Below the pieces are notes generated by a model. The model made no database searches and was not told the origin of the DNA. It saw only the letters and a list, made by a program, of their open reading frames with translations. Positions 16,223-25,500 of a stretch of DNA of 64,000 nucleotides are shown piece after piece. The stretch's first letter is position 1. Every line of letters starts with the position of its first letter. A program made the position numbers and the translations under genes. This DNA comes from Streptomyces sp. CC0208 (GTDB lineage Bacteria; Actinomycetota; Actinomycetes; Streptomycetales; Streptomycetaceae): positions 6,696,001 through 6,760,000 of the forward strand of contig NZ_CP031969.1 of the NCBI RefSeq assembly GCF_003443735.1, read 5' to 3'.

Positions 16223-17713
16223 TCACGACACCCGCGTCCCACCCGGCGCCAACGCCGCACACAGTGCCTCCAGCGCCGCTCCGTACGCATGCTCGGGCGG
16301 CGTCGCGTACCCCACGACCAGACCGTCGTGGGCCGGCATGTCCGTGTCCGGGTGGCGGAACTCCGCGAGCCCGTCGAGCGCGACCCGTTGCCGGACCGCC
16401 GCCCCGACGGCGGGCCTCTCGGTGCCGGGCGGCAGCCGCAGCACCGCGTGCAGGCCCGCCGCCACCCCGCCGACCTCCACGTGCGGCGCCCGCTCGGCCA
16501 GCGCGGCGACGAGCCGGTCCCGGCGGCCGCGGTAGCGCTGTCGCATCCGCCGTACGTGACGGTCGTAGGCCCCGGAGACGATCAGGTCGGCAAGGGCCAG
16601 CTGGTCGAGCACGCTCGCCCAGGCCTCCCGCTCGCCCTTGGCCGCAAGCACGCCTCCCACGTACCGCTCGGGCAGCACCATCCACCCCAGCCGCACCGCC
16701 GGTGACAGGCTCTTGCTGACCGAGCCGATCAGGATCACCCGCTCCGGGTCCAGGCTCTGCAGGGCGCCGACGGGCCTGCGGTCGTAGCGGAACTCCCCGT
16801 CGTAGTCGTCCTCCAGCACCACCGCGCCACGCGCGCGTGCCCAGTCGACCACCGCGGTCCGGCGCTCGGCGTGCAGCGGACCGCCGGTGGGGAACTGGTG
16901 CGCGGGCGTGAGCAGTACGGCCCGCTCGCGGCTCAACCGGTCGACGCGCGCGCCGTGTTCGTCGAGGGGGAGCGGGACGGTTCGTACGCCCTCGGCCGCG
17001 AGCAGCTCCCGGTGGAAGGGCAGTCCGTACGCCTCGACGGCGAGCGGACCGCGCAGGATCTGCCCGCGTCTGCCGCCGCCTCCGTTTCCGCTGTTGAAGA
17101 GCAGTCGCAGGGCATGGGCGAACCCGGAGCAGACGACGATCCGGTTCGGCTCGGTGCGCACGCCACGGGCGCGTGCGAGGTACGTGGCGAGGGCCGCTCT
17201 CAGCTCCGGCCGTCCGGCGGGGTCGCCGGGACCGAAGACCTCGTTGGGGGCCTGGTGGAGGGCCCTGCGGTAGGAGGCGAGCCAGGCGGACCGGGGGAAG
17301 GCGGAGGCGTCCGGGGTGCCCTGGCGGAGGTCGTGCAGGGTCGGCCGGCTGCGGTGCGCGGCACGGGCGGGTGGGGGTGGTGCGGGTGAGGGCGGCGCGA
17401 GTGCTTTCGGGGGTACGGCGGGGTGGAGCGGCCGGGCCCGTTCGGCGACGCGGGTGCCGGAGCCCTGGCGGGCGGTGAGCCAGCCCTCGGCGACGAGTTC
17501 GGCGTAGGCGTCGGCCACCGTGTTGCGGGCGACGCCGAGGTCGGCGGCGAGCGAGCGGTACGGCGGCAGCCGGGTGCCCGGGGCGAGCCGCCCGCTGCGT
17601 ACGGCGTCCCGCAGCGCCCCGATGAGCGCGGCCCGCCTGCTCCCCGGCCCGGAGAGCTCCAGGTGCAGGTCGGAGCCGATCCGCTCCGCGTAATTGACCC
17701 ACGATTCCGCCAT
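16223..17713 (-). CDS. MocR/PdxR-type regulator (GntR HTH fused to PLP aminotransferase fold)
   Basis: The 496-residue protein has an N-terminal GntR winged helix (LIGALRDAVRSGRLAPGTRLPPYRSLAADLG) of which the key part is LAADLGVARNTVADAYAEL. A class-I aminotransferase-like domain follows, containing TPAHQFPTGGPL, LEDDYDGEFRYDR and the PLP-lysine region LIGSVSKSLSP. MocR proteins sense PLP or amino compounds and usually control a divergent gene; here that is the AhpD-like gene 46 bp away. The ATG at 17713 begins the HTH region; longer in-frame starts would cross the neighbour. Confidence 0.92.
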   Translation of the reverse strand: MAESWVNYAERIGSDLHLELSGPGSRRAALIGALRDAVRSGRLAPGTRLPPYRSLAADLGVARNTVADAYAELVAEGWLTARQGSGTRVAERARPLHPAVPPKALAPPSPAPPPPARAAHRSRPTLHDLRQGTPDASAFPRSAWLASYRRALHQAPNEVFGPGDPAGRPELRAALATYLARARGVRTEPNRIVVCSGFAHALRLLFNSGNGGGGRRGQILRGPLAVEAYGLPFHRELLAAEGVRTVPLPLDEHGARVDRLSRERAVLLTPAHQFPTGGPLHAERRTAVVDWARARGAVVLEDDYDGEFRYDRRPVGALQSLDPERVILIGSVSKSLSPAVRLGWMVLPERYVGGVLAAKGEREAWASVLDQLALADLIVSGAYDRHVRRMRQRYRGRRDRLVAALAERAPHVEVGGVAAGLHAVLRLPPGTERPAVGAAVRQRVALDGLAEFRHPDTDMPAHDGLVVGYATPPEHAYGAALEALCAALAPGGTRVS

Positions 17714-17759
17714 GGAAATGCACCCTACAGCCGGTCTTTCCGGACCGTAGATTGTTCCC

Positions 17760-18239
17760 ATGACGACGACGAACCCGCACATGACAGGTACGGCTCGACT
17801 GAACCTCGCGAAGGCCGCCCCGAAGGTGTTCCGGGCTCTGATCGGCTTCGACACGGCGGCCCGCGAGGGCCTCGACCCCGCCCTCGTGGAGCTGATCCAG
17901 ATCCGCGCCTCCCACCTCAACCACTGCGCGTACTGCCTCCACATGCACACCAACGACGCCCGCAAGGCCGGCGAGACGGAGGACCGTCTCCACATGGTTC
18001 CGGTCTGGCGCGAGGCCCGCCATTTCTTCACGGAGAGGGAACAGGCGGCCCTGGCCCTCACCGAGGCGGTGACGCTGGTGGCCGACGGGGGAGTCCCCGA
18101 CACGGTCTACGCCCAGGCCGCGGCCTGCTTCGACGAGCAGGAACTGGCCCACGTACTGTCGCTGATCCTCACGATCAACACCTGGAACAGGGTGGCCCTG
18201 GCGACGGCGAAGGTGGCGGGGACGGACGAGCGGGGCTGA
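17760..18239 (+). CDS. Carboxymuconolactone decarboxylase/AhpD-family protein
   Basis: The 159-residue protein carries the AhpD-type redox motif as HCAYCLHMH (CxxC followed by His). This fits alkylhydroperoxidase-like peroxidase activity or a related stress role. It is divergent from the MocR-type regulator, a pairing common in actinobacteria, and is the probable target. A small inverted repeat CGGTC-N6-GACCG lies in the 46-bp gap and could be the operator. Confidence 0.92.
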   Translation: MTTTNPHMTGTARLNLAKAAPKVFRALIGFDTAAREGLDPALVELIQIRASHLNHCAYCLHMHTNDARKAGETEDRLHMVPVWREARHFFTEREQAALALTEAVTLVADGGVPDTVYAQAAACFDEQELAHVLSLILTINTWNRVALATAKVAGTDERG

Positions 18240-18305
18240 GCGGCCGGGGCGCTGACCGGCCGGCCGGGGGGGGGCTGAGCGGCCAGGGGTCTTCTCCGCG
18301 CCGCC

Positions 18306-19793
18306 CTACACCGTCATCGGACGGTCGTACGGCCCGATCGGCGCCGGCAGTTGCGAACTGCCCGTCAGATAACGGTCGACCGCCGCCGCGACCGCCCGCC
18401 CCTCCGCGATCGCCCACACGATCAACGACTGCCCCCGAGCGGCGTCCCCTGCGGCGAACACCCCCGGCACGTTCGTACCGAACCCCGCGTCCCGCGCGAC
18501 CGTCCCCCGAGGCTCCATCCCCAGCCCCAACTGCTCCACCAGCCCGTCCCCCCGGTCCGGCCCGGAGAAACCGAGCGCCAGCAGTACGAGGTCGGCGGGA
18601 AGTGTCCGCTGCGTGCCCTCCACCGGCCGTCGCACCGCGTCCACCTCGACGAGGTGCAGCGACCGCACGTGACCGTCCGCGTCCCCGGTGAAGCGCAGCG
18701 TGGACGCCGCGAACAACCGTGCGTCCGCGTCGGCCGCGGGCGCCGTCCGCAGCTCACCGGCCTCCTCGTGCGCCGCCGACAACCGGTAGATCTTCGGATA
18801 CGTGGGCCACGGTTCGACATCCTCGTCCCGCTCGCCCCCCGGCTGGGCGTAGATGTCCAACTGGGTCACGGAGGCGGCCCCTTCCCGCACCGCGGTCCCC
18901 AGACAGTCCGCGCCGGTGTCACCCCCGCCCACGATCACGACATGCTTGCCGGCGGCCGACATCGGGGACACCGCGAGTTCCCCCTCGCAGACCCGGTTGG
19001 CGAGCGGCAGATACTCCATGGCCTGCTGAATCCCGGCCAACTCCCGTCCCGGCACGTCCAGTTCGCGCCACGCCGTGGCCCCGGTGGCAATCACCACCGC
19101 GTCGTACCGGGTCCGCAGATCCGCCGCGCCGACATCCCGCCCGACCGCCGTGGACGTACGGAACTTCGTCCCCTCGGCGCGCATCTGCTCGATCCGCCGG
19201 TCCAGATGCCGCTTCTCCATCTTGAACTCGGGGATGCCGTACCGCATCAGCCCGCCCGGTCGGTCGTCCTTCTCGTAGACGGCGACCGTGTGCCCCGCCC
19301 GCGTCAACTGCTGTGCCGCGGCGAGCCCGGTCGGCCCCGACCCGATCACCGCGACGGTGCGCCCCGACAGCCGGTCCGGCGGCCGGGGCGGCGTGAGCCC
19401 GAGCTCCCAGGCCCGTTCCGCGACGGCCACCTCGACGTTCTTGATGGTGACCGCCGGCTGGTTGATGGCGAGCACGCACCCCGCCTCGCACGGCGCCGGA
19501 CACAACCTCCCCGTGAACTCGGGGAAGTTGTTCGTCGCGTGCAGCCGGTCGGCGGCCTGCCGCCAGTCCTCCCGCGAGACCAGGTCGTTCCACTCCGGGA
19601 TGAGATTGCCCAGCGGACAGGCCTCGTGGCAGAACGGGATGCCGCAGTCCATGCAGCGATCGGCCTGTTCGGTGATGATGGGCAGCAGCGCCCCGGGGAC
19701 GTACACCTCGTCCCAGTCCCGGACCCGCTCCTCGACCGGCCGGCGGGGCCAGTCCTGGCGGGGGGTGGTCATGAATCCCTTGGGATCGGCCAT
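18306..19793 (-). CDS. gltD: Glutamate synthase small subunit (GltD), orphan copy
   Basis: The 495-residue FAD/NADPH protein has the N-terminal cysteine motifs for two 4Fe-4S clusters (RCMDCGIPFCHEACP and RLCPAPCEAGC). It also has the FAD site VIGSGPTGLAAAQQL, the NADPH site VVIVGGGDTGADCLG, and the C-terminal VFAAGDAARGQSLIVWAI. In the GOGAT complex it passes electrons to GltB. No gltB lies next to it: the upstream gene is DUF1772 and the downstream gene is convergent. It may serve a distant gltB, or feed another ferredoxin or amidotransferase partner. MADPKGF is a typical GltD start. Confidence 0.93.
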   Translation of the reverse strand: MADPKGFMTTPRQDWPRRPVEERVRDWDEVYVPGALLPIITEQADRCMDCGIPFCHEACPLGNLIPEWNDLVSREDWRQAADRLHATNNFPEFTGRLCPAPCEAGCVLAINQPAVTIKNVEVAVAERAWELGLTPPRPPDRLSGRTVAVIGSGPTGLAAAQQLTRAGHTVAVYEKDDRPGGLMRYGIPEFKMEKRHLDRRIEQMRAEGTKFRTSTAVGRDVGAADLRTRYDAVVIATGATAWRELDVPGRELAGIQQAMEYLPLANRVCEGELAVSPMSAAGKHVVIVGGGDTGADCLGTAVREGAASVTQLDIYAQPGGERDEDVEPWPTYPKIYRLSAAHEEAGELRTAPAADADARLFAASTLRFTGDADGHVRSLHLVEVDAVRRPVEGTQRTLPADLVLLALGFSGPDRGDGLVEQLGLGMEPRGTVARDAGFGTNVPGVFAAGDAARGQSLIVWAIAEGRAVAAAVDRYLTGSSQLPAPIGPYDRPMTV

Positions 19794-20025
19794 GGCCGTC
19801 TTCCTCGCTCACGCTGGTGACGCTGACGCGTCCGACGTGGCCGTGCGTCATCGAGCGGCACTTCTGCGGAACTTCTTCCGGCCACGATACGACTCCTGGG
19901 CCACTCGCGCAGAGTGCCGGCGGGCCGCTGGGACAGCGCCCTGTCCAGGCCGGGTTCTCCGGGCTGGGGAGCGGTGTGCGCGGTGTGCTCGCGGTGCGCT
20001 CACGGTGTGTGCGCGGTGTGCGCGC

Positions 20026-20505
20026 TCAGGTGAGGGCCAGCACGTACGCCAGCGCCGCCGCGCCCGAGGCGATCGCGCGGACGTGGTTCCACATCGTCCA
20101 CTCGCGCACGTACGTCGGCCAGTACGCCGTCGCCTCCGGGGTGCCCGGATCCAGCCTGAGCAGGGCGTCGTTGCGGGGCACGTTCGCCACCATCGTCAGC
20201 CCGAACGAACCGAACAGATACAGCGCGCTGCCCACCAGCAGTTCCACGGTCCCCTCGTCCGGCCACAGCACGAACGTCACCACCGCGATCACCGCGCACA
20301 GGACCGCGGAGCCCGCGAACACGGCCATGAACGGCGGCCGCACCGCGCTCACATTGATCGCGTTCATCGCGGCGACACCCTGCGCGGGCGGCAACGCGGC
20401 GAGCCCTCTCATCACGAACGTCGAGAACGCGCAGAACACCCCGGCCACCAGCCCGGTGCCGAGCACACCCAGCACGACCAGCACGAAGTAAGGCCCATCG
20501 ATCAT
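20026..20505 (-). CDS. DUF1772 (anthrone oxygenase-like) membrane protein
   Basis: The 159-residue protein has four hydrophobic segments, starting YFVLVVLGVLGTGLVAGVFCAFSTFVM and ending AIASGAAALAYVLAL. The conserved FSTFVMRGLAALPPAQGVAAM-type segment is recognised by its FSxFVM...LPPxQGxxAMxxIN pattern, with NVPRND and W...REWTxWNH later. The family contains cofactor-free anthrone oxygenases and many proteins of unknown role. ATG 20505 is used; the ribosome binding site is weak. Confidence 0.85.
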   Translation of the reverse strand: MIDGPYFVLVVLGVLGTGLVAGVFCAFSTFVMRGLAALPPAQGVAAMNAINVSAVRPPFMAVFAGSAVLCAVIAVVTFVLWPDEGTVELLVGSALYLFGSFGLTMVANVPRNDALLRLDPGTPEATAYWPTYVREWTMWNHVRAIASGAAALAYVLALT

Positions 20506-21066
20506 TCCCACACCAGCTCCCGCCGCCGACCCAGCACACCCGTCCCCACCAGTGAATCCCGCACCCACCCTCGTCACCATGGCCATCCCGCGCACCCCCA
20601 TAAGCGGACGTCCATCCGCACCTGCCTCCTAGCACTCCTTCACACCGGTCGCCTGCGGCCTCTCGACCTCTGCGGGGGCTGTCTGACTGTGACGGAGGGA
20701 GGCAGGAGCGGGGGCGGAGGGGGAGGTGGCCGAGGGTCGGGCCCGGCAGTGGGGAGAGGGCTGGTGCCGGGATTCCTTCAATGGTGCGGAGGAGCCGGCG
20801 GGGGGCCAGTCCGGCGGCGCCGGGCGGCCTGCTGATCGGTGGTGCGGAGCGGCTGGGGGCCAAGGTTCCACTTCGGCGGTGTGGAGCGGGCGGGGTGCGG
20901 AACGGGCGGGGTGCTGGGGGTTCCGTTCGGCGGTGCGGAACGTCGATGCCGGCGCTTCGGTCCGGCGGCGCCGGGCGGCCTGCTGCCGGGGTCTGAGTTC
21001 GGCGGGGCCCAGTGGACGGCTGCCGGGGCTCAGCCCAGCACTGCCAAGCGGTCCGTGCCGGGAGGG
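20506..21066. other. 561-bp intergenic region with degenerate GC-rich repeats
   Basis: No gene is supported here. The stretch from about 20760 to 21030 on the plus strand repeats variants of TTCGGCGGTGCGGAACG and GGGCGGGGTGC. It includes a perfect 26-bp direct repeat (see separate entry). Long open frames in this stretch reflect base composition only. Confidence 0.6.
20809..20985. repeat. 26-bp perfect direct repeat pair, 151 bp apart
   Basis: The sequence starting GTCCGGCGGCGCCGGGCGGC occupies 20809-20834 and again 20960-20985 without mismatch. The intervening DNA contains further degenerate copies of the same GC-rich theme, so the region probably arose by local duplication. Confidence 0.85.
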
Positions 21067-21774
21067 TCACCCCGCCTCCTCCCGCATCACCGCCCCGGGA
21101 TCCCGCCACCCCCGCAGCACCGCCTCCACCCGCCCCGAGATCCGCCGCCGCGCCTCGTGCCGTGCCACCCCGCTCATCAGCAACGTGTCGTACGGCGTGT
21201 CCACATGCCGTACGGACGCCACCACCGCCGACACCACCGCCCCCTCCGACAGGGCCCGCCCCGCCGCACTCCGCCCCACCCGCCCACTGCCCCGCACGGA
21301 CGCGTGTGAGGCGATGGCCCGAGCCCGCTCGTCGGGGCACCCGGGAAACAGCCGCCGAATCTCCGCAGCGAACGCCTCCGCGAACCGCACGTCCTCCACC
21401 GCGCGCCGCCTCGCGTCCCGCACCCGACGCCGCCGTCGGGCCTCCGCGTCGGCCAGACACCGCTCCTCGGCCCGCGCCAGCCCCGCTTCCTCGACGAGGA
21501 CGCCCTGCCGCTCGTACCGCCCCTTGCGCCGGTTGAACCGCACGACGACCGCCGACAGCGCGCTCTCCTCCCACGACCGACGCGTGAGCGCCGTGTCCCC
21601 GCGCGGCAGGAACACCAAGTGTCCGAGGTCGGCACAGTCGAGACACCGCGGCGCCCCGTCCTCGACGACGAGCAACGGCAGCGGCCCGCCCCGGCACTCC
21701 GCACAGTGCCGTCTCCGCAACGGCTGGACGACGAGAGGTCCACCACGGGCCGGGGGAGTCGCGAGGCCTGTCAT
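21067..21774 (-). CDS. DUF2293-family protein with N-terminal zinc-ribbon-like segment
   Basis: The 235-residue protein begins with a Cys-rich segment (HCAECRGGPLPLL, then PRCLDCADLGHL), likely a CxxC-CxxC zinc ribbon. A basic middle follows, and a C-terminal DUF2293 domain (FPGCPDERARAIASHASVRG, then VVASVRHVDTPYD). The function of DUF2293 is unknown; zinc ribbon plus Arg-rich helices suggest nucleic acid binding. ATG 21774 is used; the upstream in-frame stretch encodes only the tandem repeats. Confidence 0.82.
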   Translation of the reverse strand: MTGLATPPARGGPLVVQPLRRRHCAECRGGPLPLLVVEDGAPRCLDCADLGHLVFLPRGDTALTRRSWEESALSAVVVRFNRRKGRYERQGVLVEEAGLARAEERCLADAEARRRRRVRDARRRAVEDVRFAEAFAAEIRRLFPGCPDERARAIASHASVRGSGRVGRSAAGRALSEGAVVSAVVASVRHVDTPYDTLLMSGVARHEARRRISGRVEAVLRGWRDPGAVMREEAG

Positions 21775-21799
21775 GAGGGGTTCCTTCCCCGGCCGCCCC

Positions 21800-21948
21800 C
21801 ACGCCTGACACGGACCACGCCTGACACGGACCCTTGACTGGCAGGGACCCGTGACTGACACGGGCACGGACCACGCTTGGCACGGACCCTTGACCGGCAC
21901 GGACCCACGACTGACACGGACCGACACCTGACATGGACACGGACCGCT
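21800..21948. repeat. Degenerate 16-17 bp repeats (CACGCCTGACACGGAC type)
   Basis: About nine quasi-periodic copies of CACG-x-CTGACACGGAC variants (such as CTTGACCGGCACGGAC and CGACTGACACGGAC) fill the divergent gap upstream of the DUF2293 gene. Two first copies are identical. The repeated unit is not palindromic by itself. Confidence 0.8.
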
Positions 21949-22019
21949 GAAACCGTTGTCCGATGCCGCGTCGGCCACTTGACCGTCACCCCTCGCCTCC
22001 GCTGACGCATCATGGCCAC

Positions 22020-22652
22020 GTGCGACTCGAAGCGATCACCTGGGACCGGCTCGGCGAGCGGCTGGCCGACCGCCTCCTCGATCTGAAGCCCGCCGACGGC
22101 AGCCCCTGGCCCCGCGTCGCCCTCGACGGCGCCCCGGCGGCCCGCCCCGGTGAACTCGCCGAACGGGTGGGGGAGGCCCTTCGGATACGCGGCCGGCCTT
22201 CGCTCGTCGTCGGCACGGAGGGCTTCCTGCGCCCCGCCTCGCTCCGTCTGGAATACGGCCACCACGACCTGGAGGCCTACTACGACGGCTGGTTCGACAC
22301 CGGCGCACTCTGGCGCGAGGTCTTCGGCCCCCTCGAACCCGGTGGCGACGGCCGCGTCCTGCCCGACCTGTGGGACCCGGTCTCCGACCGCGCCACCCGC
22401 AGCCCCTACGTCCACCTCCCGCCCGGCGGCGTCCTGTTGCTCCACGGCCCCCTCCTGCTGCGCCACTGGTTCCCCTTCGACCTGACCGTCCACGTCCTCC
22501 TCTCCGAGGGGGCCCTCCGCCGCCGTACCGCCGAGCCCGACCACTGGACCCTCCCCGCCTACGAGCGCTACGCCGACGAGACCGACCCGGCCGGCACGGC
22601 CGACGTCCTGGTCCGCGCCGACGACCCCCGCCACCCGGCATGGAACGGCTGA
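22020..22652 (+). CDS. Nucleoside-kinase-like protein with degenerate P-loop
   Basis: The 210-residue protein resembles Streptomyces proteins called uridine kinase. The expected P-loop near residue 30 reads VALDGAPAARPGELAERV, so the GK[S/T] of Walker A is replaced by ARP. Later parts keep the family look (YYDGWFDTGALWREVF, PGGVLLLHGPLLLRHWFPFD). ATP hydrolysis by the usual route is doubtful; it may be a pseudoenzyme. GTG 22020 is chosen because the conserved region starts at once (RLEAITWDRLGERLA). No clear ribosome binding site is seen. Confidence 0.7.
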   Translation: MRLEAITWDRLGERLADRLLDLKPADGSPWPRVALDGAPAARPGELAERVGEALRIRGRPSLVVGTEGFLRPASLRLEYGHHDLEAYYDGWFDTGALWREVFGPLEPGGDGRVLPDLWDPVSDRATRSPYVHLPPGGVLLLHGPLLLRHWFPFDLTVHVLLSEGALRRRTAEPDHWTLPAYERYADETDPAGTADVLVRADDPRHPAWNG

Positions 22653-22812
22653 CCCCGGCCGGTCCGGGGGCTGTGGCATCGCTGCCTCAGCCCGGCTGCC
22701 GTCGCCGCGGGGTTCCGGGTGCGGGCCCCCGCTGACGCGGCGAGAATGTAGGGCGCCGGGACTTGCGGTGCCGCCCGCGTCGCGCCGGCCGTCCGGCATC
22801 GGGAGGTACTCC

Positions 22813-23244
22813 ATGACCACCGCCGGAGACATCATGCACCGGGGTGCCCAGTGGATCCCCGCCCACGAGACTCTCGACCGCGCGGCTCAGCTGATGCGGG
22901 AACTCGGCGTCGGAGCCCTGCCCATCAGCGACGAGAACGAACGGCTGTGCGGCATCCTCACCGACCGCGACATCGTCATCGGCTGTGTGGCCGTGGGCCA
23001 TGACCCGGCCAAGGTCACCGCCGGTGAGCTGGCCCAGGGCACCCCCCGCTGGATCGACGCGGGCGCCGACGTGTCCGACGTCCTGCACGAGATGCAGGAG
23101 CACCGGATCCGCAGGCTCCCCGTCATCGAGAACAAGCGCCTGGTGGGCATGATCAGCGAATCAGACCTGGCCCGGCACCTGACGGACCAGCAGATCGCCG
23201 GCTGGGCCGAGAGCGTCTACGCGCGCTCCTCCACCACCCACTGA
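22813..23244 (+). CDS. Two-CBS-domain protein
   Basis: The 143-residue protein consists of a CBS pair: TTAGDIMHRGAQWIPAHETL...GALPISDENERLCGILTDRDIV (residues 2-55) and a second, DVLHEMQEHRIRRLPVIENKRLVGMISESDLAR (its core VIENKRLVGMISESD). CBS pairs bind adenosine ligands such as AMP or SAM and act as sensors. GGGAGG six bases before ATG 22813 fixes the start. It is convergent with corA, 22 bp away. Confidence 0.92.
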   Translation: MTTAGDIMHRGAQWIPAHETLDRAAQLMRELGVGALPISDENERLCGILTDRDIVIGCVAVGHDPAKVTAGELAQGTPRWIDAGADVSDVLHEMQEHRIRRLPVIENKRLVGMISESDLARHLTDQQIAGWAESVYARSSTTH

Positions 23245-23266
23245 CCCGTCCCGCCACCGCCCCCGG

Positions 23267-24394
23267 TCACAGCCAGCCGTTGCGCCGGAAGCCGCGGTAC
23301 AGCACAGCACAGGCGACGGCTATCACGCTCATCACCAACGGGTAGCCGAACGTCCAGTGCAGCTCCGGCATGTGATCGAAGTTCATGCCGTACACACCGC
23401 AGACCATCGTCGGGACGGCGATCACCGCGGCCCAGGCCGTGATCTTCCGCATGTCCTCGTTCTGAGCGACCGTCACCTGCGCGAGGTGCGCCTGGAGGAT
23501 CGAGTTGAGCAGTTCGTCGAACGCGGCGATCTGCTCCTTGGCACGCAGCAGATGGTCGGAGACGTCACGGAAGTACGCCTGTATCTCCGGGGCGACGACC
23601 TGGATCGGCCGGGTGGACAGCTCCTCCAGCGGGCGGCTGAGCGGGACCACCGCCCGCTTCAGCTCCAGGAGTTCACGCTTGAGCTGGTAGATACGGCCCG
23701 CGTCGACCCGCGCGCCGTTGTCCGCGAACACCGCGGTCTCGACCAGGTCGATGTCCGACTGGACGGAGTCGGTGACGTCCAGATAGCCGTCGACCACATG
23801 GTCCGCGATCGCGTGCAGCACCGCGGCCGGCCCCTTGGCGAGCTGCCCGGGGTCGGACTCCAGCTCCTCGCGCAGCGGGCCCAGCGATCCGTGGCTGCCG
23901 TGCCGCACCGTGATCACGAAGTCCTCGCCGACGAACACCATGATCTCGCCGGTGTTGACCACCTCGCTCGTCGCCGTGAGCTCTTCGTGCTCGACGTAGC
24001 AGACCGTCTTGAACACCGCGAACAGCGTCTCGCCGTAGCGCTCCACCTTCGGGCGCTGGTGGGCCTCGACCGCGTCCTCGACGGCAAGTGGGTGCAGGTC
24101 GAAGAGGTCCGCGATGCCCTCGAACTCATGGTCCGAGGGTTCGTGCAGGCCGAGCCAGACGAAACCGTCACGGTTCTTGCGCACCCGCTCCACGGTGTCG
24201 ACCAGATCACCGTCGACCGGGATGCGGGCTCCCTCCTTGTACGTCACGCAGTTGACCACCGAGGTGCCCAGCGGGGAACGGGCGTGGTGGCTCAGGTCGA
24301 CGCGCGGGCGCCGCCGCGTCAGCCGGGCCACCTTGCGCAGGCCGCCGACCCTGCCGAGGCTCGTGACCTTGCGCAGATTCCCTGCCATGGACAT
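23267..24394 (-). CDS. corA: CorA-type magnesium/cobalt channel
   Basis: The 375-residue protein has the large soluble alpha/beta domain and two C-terminal membrane helices. The signature YGMNFDHMPEL (GMN filter) lies between them and the basic end YRGFRRNGWL follows. It forms a pentameric channel for Mg2+ uptake. AGGAG six bases before the ATG at 24394 supports this start over the nearby internal ATG. The first 40 residues are basic and extra compared with short CorA proteins. Divergent from the methyltransferase gene across 219 bp. Confidence 0.94.
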   Translation of the reverse strand: MSMAGNLRKVTSLGRVGGLRKVARLTRRRPRVDLSHHARSPLGTSVVNCVTYKEGARIPVDGDLVDTVERVRKNRDGFVWLGLHEPSDHEFEGIADLFDLHPLAVEDAVEAHQRPKVERYGETLFAVFKTVCYVEHEELTATSEVVNTGEIMVFVGEDFVITVRHGSHGSLGPLREELESDPGQLAKGPAAVLHAIADHVVDGYLDVTDSVQSDIDLVETAVFADNGARVDAGRIYQLKRELLELKRAVVPLSRPLEELSTRPIQVVAPEIQAYFRDVSDHLLRAKEQIAAFDELLNSILQAHLAQVTVAQNEDMRKITAWAAVIAVPTMVCGVYGMNFDHMPELHWTFGYPLVMSVIAVACAVLYRGFRRNGWL

Positions 24395-24613
24395 CTGGGA
24401 TCTCCTCGCGTGGATCTCCGTGCGACGCGTTTCTGCGTCCTGGCACGCCAGTTTGCCAGGTCGGGGTAAGCGCTGGGCGAGCCTGTGGACAGGGGAGGTT
24501 CCGCTTGGTTCCCGCCTGTGGAAAAACTCGTGGTCCGCGTAGTCCTCGTAGTCCGTGTAGAAGGAACCGCGTCGTCCGTTTCGGACAAGCCCGGCGACTG
24601 GGATCATCGCGAC

Positions 24614-25408
24614 ATGACACGAACCGACGGGTACCTCCTCGACAACCAGCAGGCGGAGGCGGCAGAGCGCTTCGACGCCTTCGCCACCCTCTTCGACCCC
24701 ACGACCTTCCGGCACATCGAAGGATTCGGCATCGGAGCCGGCTGGCGCTGCTGGGAGGTCGGCGCGGGCGGCACGTCCGTGGTGTCCTGGCTGGCGAAGA
24801 AGGTCGGCCCGACCGGAAAGGTCGTCGCGACGGACATCGACACCACGCGTCTCACCGCGGCGGCCCGCCCGCCGGTCGACGTACGTGTCCACGACGTGAG
24901 CGCCGAGGAACCCCCCGGCGAGGGCTTCGACCTGGTGCACGCCCGGCTCGTCCTGGTCCATGTGCCGGACCGGGAACGGGCCTTGCGGTCGATGATCACA
25001 TCCCTGCGGCCCGGCGGACGCCTCCTGCTGGAGGACGCCGACCCCGCCCTGCAACCCCTGACCTGCCCCGACGAGTACGGCCCCGAGCAGCAGCTGGCGA
25101 ACCGGCTGCGCCAGGGCTTTCGCCGGCTGCTCGCCGACCGCGGTGCCGACCTCTCCTACGGCCGCACCCTCCCGCGCCTGCTCCGCGAGGCCGGTCTGCG
25201 TCAGGTGGCCGCCGACGCGTACTTCCCGCTCGCCTCCACGGCCTGCGCCGCACTGGAGTCCGCCACGATCCGCCAGATCCGCGGCCAGTTGGTCACGGCG
25301 GGCCTCGCCACGGACGAGGACATCGACCGCCACCTCTCCAACATCGCCACCGGCACGATGGACCTGGCCACGGCCCCGCTGATCTCGGCATGGGGGCGTA
25401 AGGCGTAG
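24614..25408 (+). CDS. SAM-dependent methyltransferase (class I)
   Basis: The 264-residue protein has the class-I SAM fold: motif I WEVGAGGTSVVSWLA, the acidic end of strand 2 VVATDIDTTRL, and motif VHARLVLVHVPDRERAL. The post-core ALRSMITSLRPGGRLLLED fits a small-molecule methyltransferase. Substrate unknown. ATG 24614 begins the conserved part (GYLLDNQQAEAAERFDAF). It stands alone, followed by a repeat region. Confidence 0.9.
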   Translation: MTRTDGYLLDNQQAEAAERFDAFATLFDPTTFRHIEGFGIGAGWRCWEVGAGGTSVVSWLAKKVGPTGKVVATDIDTTRLTAAARPPVDVRVHDVSAEEPPGEGFDLVHARLVLVHVPDRERALRSMITSLRPGGRLLLEDADPALQPLTCPDEYGPEQQLANRLRQGFRRLLADRGADLSYGRTLPRLLREAGLRQVAADAYFPLASTACAALESATIRQIRGQLVTAGLATDEDIDRHLSNIATGTMDLATAPLISAWGRKA

Positions 25409-25500
25409 CAGCGTGAGGCGCAAGGCATGGAAGGGGAGCGGAAGTCGGCGGGAGCCGGTGGCTCGATGGGAACCCGGAGAAGTGTCCCGCCACCGGCGGC

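Noticed and set aside
18266..18274. Run of nine G residues as a phase-variation tract
   Set aside because: It lies between two convergent stop codons and cannot switch either gene.
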